DNA from: JABWBD01 sp040768665
Lineage (GTDB): Bacteria; Planctomycetota; Planctomycetia; Pirellulales; Thermoguttaceae
DNA length: 64,000 bases
Direction: 5' to 3'
Assembly (NCBI GenBank): GCA_040768665.1
Contig: JAXGMN010000009.1
Coordinates: 248,001 to 312,000 of the forward strand
The translations under genes were made by a program, and so were the position numbers. Shown here piece after piece: positions 17,219-25,155 of this stretch (the first letter of the stretch is position 1; every line of letters begins with the position of its first letter). The notes beneath the pieces are model-generated. The model saw nothing but the letters and a program-made list of their open reading frames with translations, was not told the origin of the DNA and searched no databases.

Positions 17219-17974
17219 TCAGTTCACGAGCCGTCGAAATCGAACGACCAAGGCAGGCGGGATCTTCTCGAACACCATGTCGAAAAAACGTGTCTTATCG
17301 GCGTTTGCTCCAAACGCAGGTTCCTCCAAGGCGTCGAGAACAAACCCCTCCGAAAAGAAGGCACTGAAGAGCACGGCCAGAGGGCGGTGGAAGTAATACT
17401 GGGGCACGGGCTGTCCCACCATGGCAATGCCGGTCTTCGTCGTGGATTCGGCGTATCGGGACACACGGACGAAATACTCCTCCACCAGCTCGCCGCCGAT
17501 GTCGTGCCGCTCCATGCCTTGTTTGGATAGGCCCGAGCGGAAACAAGGATGGCAGATGGAGAAGATGAAACATCCGCTGGGCTTGAGCAGTGCTGCGGCA
17601 GCAGAGATCAGTGGTTGAATCTGGCACATGTCCATCAGTGCCATCGTGCAGACAACATGATCGAACTGCCGCTCGCCGACGGAGAGCAGTTGCTCCCGGT
17701 TCGTGCAATCGATGACCCGATATTCGATCCGGTCCTGATAATCGGTCGAGCGTGCCGTTGCTTTTTCGATCATCCTCGCCGAGGCATCGACGGCGACGAC
17801 GCTGGCGCCCAAGTCCGCCATCTTTCGGGCAAACTGACCATTGCCGCAGGCGATATCGAGAATCACCTCTCCCCTTTTGAGTCCAAGCAGGCGTACCTGG
17901 GCAGGTTCAATGAGCAGCTTGTGGAAGGCATTCCCCTCGCCCATTCGCTGATCCCAAAAGTGCCGGCGAACCAA
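17219..17974 (-). CDS. Class I SAM-dependent methyltransferase
   Basis: 251 residues. Motif I is VILDIACGNGQFARKMA (about 37-53), then VVAVDASARMIEKA (motif II acidic residue), an acidic-loop segment (YRVIDCTN), and FDHVVCTMALMDM as post-motif strand. It transfers a methyl group from SAM to an unknown small molecule in the cytoplasm. The start used is TTG at 17974, directly before HFWDQRMGEGNAFHKLLIEP, which looks like a natural N-terminal helix; no clear ribosome binding site is present. It is divergent from the HD gene, 14 bases away, so the two promoters must overlap neighbouring coding sequence or lie inside it. Confidence 0.85.
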   Translation of the reverse strand: MVRRHFWDQRMGEGNAFHKLLIEPAQVRLLGLKRGEVILDIACGNGQFARKMADLGASVVAVDASARMIEKATARSTDYQDRIEYRVIDCTNREQLLSVGERQFDHVVCTMALMDMCQIQPLISAAAALLKPSGCFIFSICHPCFRSGLSKQGMERHDIGGELVEEYFVRVSRYAESTTKTGIAMVGQPVPQYYFHRPLAVLFSAFFSEGFVLDALEEPAFGANADKTRFFDMVFEKIPPALVVRFRRLVN

Positions 17975-17988
17975 TTACAGGGGTAAAT

Positions 17989-18519
17989 ATGCAGAACAGT
18001 CTCAAGCTTCTCGTCCACACCATTCTCGAAGACTACGCCTTGCCCTGGAATGGCACGCACGGCGTCGGCCATTGGGCACGGGTGTTCGAGAATGGAATGC
18101 GGCTTGCCGAGATCATGGGAGCGAACGTCGGGGTGGTCCAGCTCTTTGCCCTATTCCACGATTCCCGGCGAGTCAACGAGGGCACCGATTTCGGCCACGG
18201 ACTCCGAGGGGCGGAATATGTTGGCAAGCTGCGTGGCGTCGTGTTCGACCTCTCCGATGAGGAATTCAAGCTCCTCTACGATGCCTGTGCCGGGCATACG
18301 GATGAGGTGGCACACGAGGACATCACAATCCAAACCTGCTGGGACGCCGACCGACTCGACCTGGGGCGCGTCGGCATTTATCCTGATGTTGGCCGCCTTT
18401 GTACCAGTGCAGCCAAGTCGTCAGAGGTTATCAGGTGGGCAGACGGGCGTGCCTCCTTTGAGGTCATCCCCGAAATCGTCGAACGGGAATGGGGCATCCA
18501 TACAGAAAGCTGGCAATGA
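17989..18519 (+). CDS. HD-domain metal-dependent phosphohydrolase
   Basis: 176 residues. Metal ligands follow the HD pattern: His24 and His28 in THGVGHW, His57-Asp58 in LFHDSRR, His103 in AGHTDE, and Asp119 in WDADRLDLGR. The family hydrolyses nucleotides or other phosphoesters; no partner domain fixes the substrate. AGGGGT is placed six bases before the ATG. The stop overlaps the ATG of the SGNH gene (ATGA), so translation is coupled. Confidence 0.82.
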   Translation: MQNSLKLLVHTILEDYALPWNGTHGVGHWARVFENGMRLAEIMGANVGVVQLFALFHDSRRVNEGTDFGHGLRGAEYVGKLRGVVFDLSDEEFKLLYDACAGHTDEVAHEDITIQTCWDADRLDLGRVGIYPDVGRLCTSAAKSSEVIRWADGRASFEVIPEIVEREWGIHTESWQ

Positions 18520-19178
18520 GTAGTGCTACAGAGATTCTCTACGTTGCGGATTCGGACCGTTCCTCGTTTGAGGAGGCTCGACAACTGATCGATGTTGGCT
18601 GCTCGGGGGACAGTTTGACGGGCTGGAACAACTTCGGCCCTGCCTCCGCTTGGCCATACCGAACGTATCCCGACTTTCTTCAGGAACTTGTCCCTCCCCT
18701 CGGTCTTCGAATCGCCAACGGCGGGATCGCCGGGGAGATCAGCGACAACGGCCCACAGCAGGTGCAGGAATACCTCAGGCTGTTTCCCAACGCCCGCTAT
18801 TTCGTGATCGGTTTTGGCACTAACGACCTCGGCACATGGCCCGACCTGGAGGCCACAAGTCGGCGGATTATCCAGAACATGAACGAGATGTTGCGGTCCG
18901 TTCGAGAGCGAGGGAAGCAGCCCATCCTTTTCAACGTCCCGTATGCCAACGCATCGATGTTCTCGCCTCGGATTGCTCGGGAACTGCACGACAAGCGGAA
19001 CTACCACAACGAGCGACTGAAGGAGTTCTGCGACCGGAGGCAGCTTCCTCTGGCTGACATCTGCTCGAAGCTGCACGACGAGCATTTTGGCGATGAGTTG
19101 CATCCGAACAGCGAGGGTGCGAAGATAATCGCTGCGGAAATTCACGCCACGCTACTTGCTCTCCACCATTCCACGTAG
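18516..19178 (+). CDS. SGNH/GDSL hydrolase
   Basis: 220 residues with all four catalytic blocks: GDSL (31-34, nucleophile Ser33), the block II glycine in IANGGIAGE (67-74), GTND (101-104) and DELH (193-196) with the catalytic Asp and His. No signal peptide, so it is a cytoplasmic esterase or deacylase. The start at 18516 makes a 4-base ATGA overlap with the HD gene; an in-frame ATG at 18489 would add nine residues. The pairing with the HD phosphohydrolase suggests a common pathway, unknown. The next gene begins 12 bases later. Confidence 0.85.
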   Translation: MSSATEILYVADSDRSSFEEARQLIDVGCSGDSLTGWNNFGPASAWPYRTYPDFLQELVPPLGLRIANGGIAGEISDNGPQQVQEYLRLFPNARYFVIGFGTNDLGTWPDLEATSRRIIQNMNEMLRSVRERGKQPILFNVPYANASMFSPRIARELHDKRNYHNERLKEFCDRRQLPLADICSKLHDEHFGDELHPNSEGAKIIAAEIHATLLALHHST

Positions 19179-19190
19179 AGGCCCACGGTA

Positions 19191-20732
19191 ATGCTCCACC
19201 GCCTTTCGCTCGCATCGCTTCTGATTCTGCTTCCCACAGCGCTGGCTGCCGAGCCGCCCGGACCGGATATCCGTCCGAAGAAGATCTGGAATCGAAACGG
19301 TCCTCTCGGGGAGACACCCAAGCACGTCACCGACTCCTATCCGCTTTCCGACCAGGAGAACCAGGGCGGTTGGGTCAAATTCGAGCCCATGAACGACGAG
19401 TTCGAGGGCAATGAACTTGACCGGGACAGGTGGACGGTAGGCATGTACTGGTGGAAGGGCCGCCAGCCCGCCTTGTTCAGCGAGAAGAACGTCACGGTCT
19501 CCGACGGCAAGTTGCACTTGACGATGCGCAAAGAAAAGCTGCCTGCCGAAGCGGAGAAGCAGGGATACAAGGACTACACTTCCGCAGCCCTGCACACAAA
19601 GGTCCGCTCCGGTTACGGCTATTATGAGGTCAAAGCGAAGCCCATGAACTCGGCCGGGTCGAGTTCCTTCTGGTTCCAGGTGGAGGACACACCGGGCTGC
19701 CTGACCGAGATCGACGTATTCGAGATCGGCGGCAAGGCCAAGGGTTTCGAGCGCAAGTACAACATGAACTTGCATGTCTTCCGCACGCCCCAGGAGAAGA
19801 AGCACTGGAGCGTGGGCGGCGTGTGGGAAGCACCCTGGCGGTTCGCCGATGACGATCACGTCTTCGGACTGTACTGGAGCAAGGACGAGATCCGGTACTA
19901 CGTCGATGGCGTGCTCGTCCGTTCGGTCGAGAACACCCATTGGCACCAACCGTTGTTCCTGATCTTCGATTCGGAAACCATGCCACAATGGTTTGGAATG
20001 CCGGACGACGAAGACCTACCCTCCACCTTCAGCATCGAATACGTGCGAGCTTGGAAGAAGCGGGGCGACACCGGTTGGACCAGCCTGTTCAACGGGAAGG
20101 ACCTGGACGGCTGGACTGTGAAGTGCCGACCGGAGGATAAGGACAAGACCGGGTACTGGAAGGTGGAGGACGGAACGATCACCGCCGAAACACCGCCCGA
20201 TAGCAAGCACCACTATATTTGGCTGCTGACGGAAGAGGAATTCAGCGACTTCGAACTGAGACTGAAGGTCCAAACCTACAACAGGACGACAGGCAACAGC
20301 GGCATTCAAGTCCGCAGTCGCTACGATGACGAGACCGGCTGGCTCGACGGCCCTCAGGTGGACATCAATCCGCCCGGCCCGTGGCGGTGTGGCTTCATTT
20401 ACGATGAAACAAGAGGGGCACAAGTGTGGCTCTGGCCCGACGTGGGACGGCCCGCCAATGCAAAGCCGGAACATGCTCCACAAGGCTGGAAATGGTTCCA
20501 CGCCGACGAGGGAGACGTTTGGAACGATGTTCACATCCTCTGCAAGGGCACACGGATCAAGACCGTAATCAATGGCGTGCAGGTGGCTGATTACAATGGC
20601 ACGGGACGACTGGATGGCCAAGCCCACCGGAGCCGAAACGTTGGCATGAAAGGGCACCTCGGACTACAGATCCACCCAGGCAAGGAGTTACTCATCCGAT
20701 TCAAGGATCTGAAGGTGAAGGAATTGGAGTGA
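19191..20732 (+). CDS. GH16 glycoside hydrolase fused to DUF1080 (3-keto-disaccharide hydrolase-type) domain
   Basis: 513 residues. Signal peptide 1-20 ending ALA-A. A GH16 concanavalin-like domain covers about 60-285; its catalytic motif is EIDVFE (Glu173, Asp175, Glu178), the form seen in agarase, carrageenase and porphyranase-type GH16. After a short linker, DUF1080 runs from about 292 (GWTSLFNGKDLDGWTV) to the end, with NSGIQVRSR and GLQIHPGKELLIRFKDLKVKEL. DUF1080 is a jelly-roll family linked to 3-keto-glycoside hydrolysis or carbohydrate binding. Exported; likely cuts a beta-linked, perhaps algal, polysaccharide. The next gene starts close behind. Confidence 0.88.
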   Translation: MLHRLSLASLLILLPTALAAEPPGPDIRPKKIWNRNGPLGETPKHVTDSYPLSDQENQGGWVKFEPMNDEFEGNELDRDRWTVGMYWWKGRQPALFSEKNVTVSDGKLHLTMRKEKLPAEAEKQGYKDYTSAALHTKVRSGYGYYEVKAKPMNSAGSSSFWFQVEDTPGCLTEIDVFEIGGKAKGFERKYNMNLHVFRTPQEKKHWSVGGVWEAPWRFADDDHVFGLYWSKDEIRYYVDGVLVRSVENTHWHQPLFLIFDSETMPQWFGMPDDEDLPSTFSIEYVRAWKKRGDTGWTSLFNGKDLDGWTVKCRPEDKDKTGYWKVEDGTITAETPPDSKHHYIWLLTEEEFSDFELRLKVQTYNRTTGNSGIQVRSRYDDETGWLDGPQVDINPPGPWRCGFIYDETRGAQVWLWPDVGRPANAKPEHAPQGWKWFHADEGDVWNDVHILCKGTRIKTVINGVQVADYNGTGRLDGQAHRSRNVGMKGHLGLQIHPGKELLIRFKDLKVKELE

Positions 20733-20782
20733 TGGGAGGATCACGCAGCGTGCAATGTCGGAATTCAACTCAAGGTGAGACC

Positions 20783-21649
20783 ATGCGACGTACCATACCC
20801 TTGGCCGTAGGACTGATTGTCTGCGCCGTGTTCGAGATCGTAGTCGCCTACGCAGACGATTCGGCAACACCCAGAAACCAGTCGTTTATCTACAAAAAAA
20901 CGAAGCAAGTCGATCTGGAAATAGTCGTTCATTACCCACCCGGCTGGAAGAAAGCGGACAAGCGGCCCGGCATTGTGTTCTTCTTCGGCGGTGGTTGGAC
21001 GGGCGGAAGGATACAGCAATTTGAGCCCCAGGCCGTTCATCTCGCCAGCCGAGGCATGGTCGCTGCCAGGGCCGACTATCGGGTGAAGTCCAGGCACGGA
21101 GTCACTCCCAAGGAGTGCGTCGAGGATGCCAAGAGCGCTGTGCGTTGGTTGCGCCAGAATGCCGTCGAACTTGGCATCGATCCAGATCAGATCGTGGCCG
21201 CCGGTGGTTCGGCGGGCGGGCACATCGCCGCTTGTACCGCCTTGACCGAGGGACTCGACGGCGAGGGCGAGAATACCGGCGTTTCCTCAAGGCCAAATGC
21301 GCTGGTGCTCTTTAACCCAGTGCTGCGGTTCAGTGGCATCCCGCAGTTGATGGAGCGGATCGGCAACGACGAGACCCTGGGCAAGGCGATCTCGCCCACC
21401 CGCCACCTGGCCAAGGATAGCCCGCCAACGTTGATCTTCTTCGGCACGGCGGATCGGCTGGCCGCTATGGGCGACGAGTTCGTGCAGAAATCCAAGGAAC
21501 TCGGGCATCGGGCCGAGTTGTTCACGGCCGATGGGCAGCCGCACGGTTTCTTCAACCGCCCGCCCTGGCTGGCGAAAACGACGCAACGGGTGGATGAGTT
21601 CCTGGTGTCGATTGGGTACTTGGAGACGAAGCGGGCCCAAGACCTCTGA
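20783..21649 (+). CDS. Secreted alpha/beta-hydrolase (BD-FAE-like esterase)
   Basis: 288 residues. Signal peptide about 1-24. The oxyanion strand FFFGGGW is followed by the nucleophile elbow GGSAGG (141-146, Ser143) and QPHGFFNRP carrying the catalytic His; the acid is likely the Asp in FFGTADRLAA. This layout fits esterases that remove acetyl or feruloyl groups from polysaccharides. AAGGTGAG six bases before the ATG at 20783 fixes the start. It follows the GH16-DUF1080 gene by 50 bases, consistent with a shared role in polysaccharide breakdown. Confidence 0.85.
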   Translation: MRRTIPLAVGLIVCAVFEIVVAYADDSATPRNQSFIYKKTKQVDLEIVVHYPPGWKKADKRPGIVFFFGGGWTGGRIQQFEPQAVHLASRGMVAARADYRVKSRHGVTPKECVEDAKSAVRWLRQNAVELGIDPDQIVAAGGSAGGHIAACTALTEGLDGEGENTGVSSRPNALVLFNPVLRFSGIPQLMERIGNDETLGKAISPTRHLAKDSPPTLIFFGTADRLAAMGDEFVQKSKELGHRAELFTADGQPHGFFNRPPWLAKTTQRVDEFLVSIGYLETKRAQDL

Positions 21650-21724
21650 CCTGGCTCATTGTCAGTGAGCGTTGTCGGCCACGGTACCGGATCAGCCCCG
21701 ATGATCCGAATGGACTCCTTCCGA

Positions 21725-22355
21725 TTACGTGGATCTGTCGTCGCCAACTTCACGTCGTGGCCCTCTCTGGTGCGGGAGCGATGCTGCTCGGTGCAAAGCG
21801 GAGGAACCAAACCGCTCTCGAATCTGGTCGGTCACGGCGTCCAGCCCAGCCTGCTTCTGCCGGTCGTCTTGATCGAACAGGAGCCCCTGCCGCAACCTGG
21901 ATATTGAGACCGCCAACTCCCATGCCCACGAGCCGCACAGGGAGATGGTCAGCGGGAAGGCGATGGCAGAACATTTCGTCGGCAGCCTGCCAGAGTTCGT
22001 GGGTGAGGTTGGTGGGCTCGGGTAGGGTCAGGGAACGGGTAATCGTGGAGAAATCGGCAAAGCGGACTTTGAGGTGGACCGTCCGGCCTCGCAACCCGTG
22101 CCGCCGAAGTCGCCAGCCCACTTGTTCCGTCAGGTCCAAGAGCCAGGCTCGCAGCACCTCCAGATCATCGATGTCCTTCTCAAAGGTCGTCTCGTGAGAA
22201 ATCGACTTTGCTTCCCGCTCTGGTATAACCAAACGGTCGTCGATCCCGTGGGCCTCCGGCGAACCGCCGACGATCACGGGATGGCCGACCAATTCCGGCC
22301 GGTCTCGCTCCTCGACCGAGGCGTAGAAGGCGTCCATGTCGCAATGCAGAATCAT
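21725..22355 (-). pseudogene. dinB: DNA polymerase IV (dinB) pseudogene: internal deletion plus frameshift
   Basis: The start is authentic Y-family polymerase: MILHCDMDAFYASVEERDRP, then VIVGGSPEA. Immediately after residue 35 it jumps to little-finger-domain sequence (DRLVIPEREAKSISHETTF, LRGRTVHLKVRFADFSTITRSL, LVGMGVGGLN). The whole palm and fingers region, including the catalytic S-x-D-E block, is missing, about 200 residues. After GGLN the natural C-terminus continues in another frame (QGLLFDQDDRQKQAGLDAV, IRERFGSSAL), so there is a frameshift near 21905. It cannot polymerise DNA. Its start lies 12 bases beyond the stop of the GH43-like gene. Confidence 0.8.
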
Positions 22356-22366
22356 GGCATCCTTCT

Positions 22367-23317
22367 TTACTGAAGCCTCGAAACCAGTCCCTCGGCCACC
22401 CGTAGGACCGTGCCGTGTCGGGTGCCATGGGGAAACTCAATCTTCTGGGAAATGTCCTCCCAATGGGTCAGATCCCTGGATCGAAGTGCGCCGTAATACT
22501 GCGGTTTGGCGTAGTGGTCAAAGTAGATCAGGAACTCCTCGCCGATCTGAACCGTAGAAGGCCCCTCGACCCAACTGATGCTGATCGGGTCGGACACTTC
22601 ACGGTATGGCCCCTCTGCCCTGGCACTGCGGGCGATCCGCAGGTTCTTCTTAACCGGCGTCTTCGTCTCGTCCTTGACGATCAGGTAGTGTTGCCCTCGG
22701 GCCTTGAGGATGGTGGCGTCAATTACGTTGAATCCGCCGTCGAAGAAGAGCCTGGTTGGAGTGAAGGTCTTGAAGTCCCGAGTGATTGTCAAGTAGATGC
22801 GGTGGTTCCAGCCGTTGTCGCCCGTTCGATCTGTTTCCGGGAAACGTCCGGGGATCGTGGTAGCCCAGAAGATCAAGAACTGCTTCTGATCCCCGTCGTA
22901 GAACAGTTCCGGTGCCCAGGCGTTACGTGCTGTCGGTTCGTGCATCATCACCGGGATGGCCTGCTGCGGGGACCACTGGTTTAGGTCACGGGAATTGGCA
23001 TAGCCGATCACCCGGTCGCCCCAGCCCGTCGTCCAGACGAGGTGGAACACGCCATCCGGCCCCCGAACCAGGCAGGGGTCACGCATGAGCTTGTTGCCCA
23101 ACTCTGGTGCCAGGAACGACCGGCCGTGATTCAATGCTGTCCAGTGGTAGCCATCCCAACTGGATGCCAGGTGAAGCCCGTCCTCCCCATTGCCGACGAA
23201 ATACGAGAACAGAAGCATGGAGCCAGCTTCCGATGGCCCTCGGGGCTCCGCCCCCCGGAGGATCCCGACTTGGCATAGACTCCACAACAGAAACCAGTGC
23301 AGCAGGAAGTATCGCAT
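22367..23317 (-). CDS. Secreted GH43-like beta-propeller protein
   Basis: 316 residues with a short signal peptide (about 1-22). Propeller blade motifs: LHLASSWDGYHWTAL, LMRDPCLVRGPDGVFHLVWTT (the Arg-Asp-Pro strand typical of GH43), AWAPELFYDGDQKQFLIFWA, IDATILKARGQHYLIVKDE and WVEGPSTVQIGEEFLIYFD. In GH43 these strands carry the Asp, Asp and Glu of the active site, and equivalents seem present. Likely an arabinosidase, xylosidase or galactosidase acting outside the cytoplasm. AAGGAG lies six bases before the ATG. First or second of three same-strand secreted genes. Confidence 0.75.
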   Translation of the reverse strand: MRYFLLHWFLLWSLCQVGILRGAEPRGPSEAGSMLLFSYFVGNGEDGLHLASSWDGYHWTALNHGRSFLAPELGNKLMRDPCLVRGPDGVFHLVWTTGWGDRVIGYANSRDLNQWSPQQAIPVMMHEPTARNAWAPELFYDGDQKQFLIFWATTIPGRFPETDRTGDNGWNHRIYLTITRDFKTFTPTRLFFDGGFNVIDATILKARGQHYLIVKDETKTPVKKNLRIARSARAEGPYREVSDPISISWVEGPSTVQIGEEFLIYFDHYAKPQYYGALRSRDLTHWEDISQKIEFPHGTRHGTVLRVAEGLVSRLQ

Positions 23318-23344
23318 GTTTTCTCCTTAGCCGTGTTGTTTCGG

Positions 23345-25009
23345 CTATGGCTCGGAAACGAGATCCCCGAATGGACCGAGCAGCTTGTACTTGTTCTGCC
23401 ATGTCGTGTACATGATCCCCACCGCCCCCGGAGTCCGCTCCAGGGCTTCGAGCCACCCTTTGGGGTTCTCCAGGGTGTCGGCGTCATAGTAGGCACCCGC
23501 CAATGTCTTGAATCCGAGGCCGGAGAAGTGGGGCAAGCTCTCATTGCGTTTCTCGTAATACCAGCAGACAATCCGCAACTCCTTGGGCACATAGTTCCAC
23601 GACCCCGAGAAGTCACCATCGACCAGATAGTAATTATCGTGAGCGTTGTGGTTCGGGTCGAGCATGTCGGACCAAACGTAGATTTCCGCTTTCGGATTGA
23701 CGCTGCGGATCATCTCGAACTGTCGGGTGAGGCAGTTCCCGAGGATCTGGGCCATCGTCGTCTTGCGAGCCTTGCACGCCTCGCAGGAACCGCCAGCCCG
23801 GATCTCGTCCATGCTCAACAGCCACCGCTTCGGAGCGAGATGCTTCTGGATCAGTTCGGCTTGCGTCCGCCAAATATCGTAGACTTTCGGCTCGGACATG
23901 CAGATGGTCACTTGCCCGTCGTTGATGGCCATGCCGTGATAGTAGCTCACCCGCAACGCCTGGCCGTCACCGATGCGACTGCCCGGCAAGAGAGAGATCG
24001 TGGGGCCAGCGTGATCAAACCGGAACGTGAGCTTCGAGTCGGCCAGGCGGGCGAAATCGCGGCCTTCCTCGTACACCGCTGCCGAGCTTTCGTCCCGAAC
24101 GGTCAGCGGTGTACCCGGCCGCCGCAGCAAGTTGACCAGCCCGACCTCCTCGATCTGAAGCCCGTCGAGCCAGAAGCGGCCCTCCTTGCCGCCCCACACT
24201 CCGGCGTAAATCCGCACTTTCTCGTGATCCAGGCTGTTGAAGCCGACATTCAGCGGATGCCAATCGCCGGTCGCATCGACGTGGATCGTCACCGGGGCAA
24301 GAGAACGCTCGCCAGCAAGCACCTGGACACGAAAGCAGCGTGCAGGCTGGAGGTTCTCCGCTTTGACCCAGCCGGTAATTCGGTAACAGCGATGAGGCTG
24401 AACCGGCACCTCAAACATCACCCGGCCATGCCCGTGGGGAAACTGGCCAAATTGCTCGAACCGAAGCGATGCTTTGCCTTCCTTGGCAGTCTGCGTGTCA
24501 ATGAAGCTCACCTTGCCCGGCAAGTCGTGGAAGCGGCAGCCACGAACCTGGTTGCCTGTGAAGTCCTCAAAGCCGCCGTTACGGATCTCAACCGGGAAGT
24601 CGGACTTGAGGACCGCCTCCTTGCCCTGGACTACGAACCGAGCGTCCTTGACGAGAAGGCCCTCGGCCAGGTTGCGGTCGCAGGCCAGGACGCTTCCGCC
24701 GTAGCCCGCCGAGAAAATGATGGGGATGATCTCGATCTTGTGCTCGGCACACACCTGCTTGATCGTTTCTAGCCGTTTGAAGTAATCGGCTGGCTGGCGA
24801 TCCAAGCGGTCAAGACCCGCACTCAGCACCACTGCATTCAGCCCGTGCGAGGCGGCTGTCTCGACAATGCTGCGGATCTCGTCCACATCTCGGTCTTGGT
24901 GCAGACCCTTGGAAACGTAGACCCATCGGCACGGATATTCGACGCCCGAGGCTTGACTGCCACCGAGGACGAGCGAGAGCACAGCGAGGCAGGCAATTGT
25001 GTACCGCAC
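23345..25009 (-). CDS. Secreted protein with TIM-barrel-like halves around a carbohydrate-binding module
   Basis: 554 residues from a GTG at 25009, chosen for the AAAGGAG placed seven bases upstream. Signal peptide 1-21 (YTIACLAVLSLVLGG). Residues 30-110 look like the first strands of a barrel (VETAASHGLNAVVLSAG, KIEIIPIIFSAG). About 140-290 is a galactose-binding-like CBM (IRNGGFEDFTGNQ, YRITGWVKAENLQ, FWLDGLQIEEVGLV). The rest returns to barrel-like text with WLLSMDEIRAGGSCEAC, whose Asp-Glu pair resembles the catalytic pair of GH20 enzymes, and IYVWSDMLDP. Family not assigned; a glycan-acting hydrolase is an inference. It lies between the amidohydrolase and GH43-like genes, all on the minus strand. 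Confidence 0.65.
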   Translation of the reverse strand: MRYTIACLAVLSLVLGGSQASGVEYPCRWVYVSKGLHQDRDVDEIRSIVETAASHGLNAVVLSAGLDRLDRQPADYFKRLETIKQVCAEHKIEIIPIIFSAGYGGSVLACDRNLAEGLLVKDARFVVQGKEAVLKSDFPVEIRNGGFEDFTGNQVRGCRFHDLPGKVSFIDTQTAKEGKASLRFEQFGQFPHGHGRVMFEVPVQPHRCYRITGWVKAENLQPARCFRVQVLAGERSLAPVTIHVDATGDWHPLNVGFNSLDHEKVRIYAGVWGGKEGRFWLDGLQIEEVGLVNLLRRPGTPLTVRDESSAAVYEEGRDFARLADSKLTFRFDHAGPTISLLPGSRIGDGQALRVSYYHGMAINDGQVTICMSEPKVYDIWRTQAELIQKHLAPKRWLLSMDEIRAGGSCEACKARKTTMAQILGNCLTRQFEMIRSVNPKAEIYVWSDMLDPNHNAHDNYYLVDGDFSGSWNYVPKELRIVCWYYEKRNESLPHFSGLGFKTLAGAYYDADTLENPKGWLEALERTPGAVGIMYTTWQNKYKLLGPFGDLVSEP

Positions 25010-25155
25010 TTGATTCTCCTTTGAAAAGATGCTTCTGATCGTATGTCGAGCCGACTCTTCAATTTCGGCGTGCTGCCGTTTCTGTCGGCCCGATGTAACC
25101 GGTGGACAAGGCCACGTCGTCGTAAGGAGTCTGGCCGTCATCGGTTCCCCTTTGC

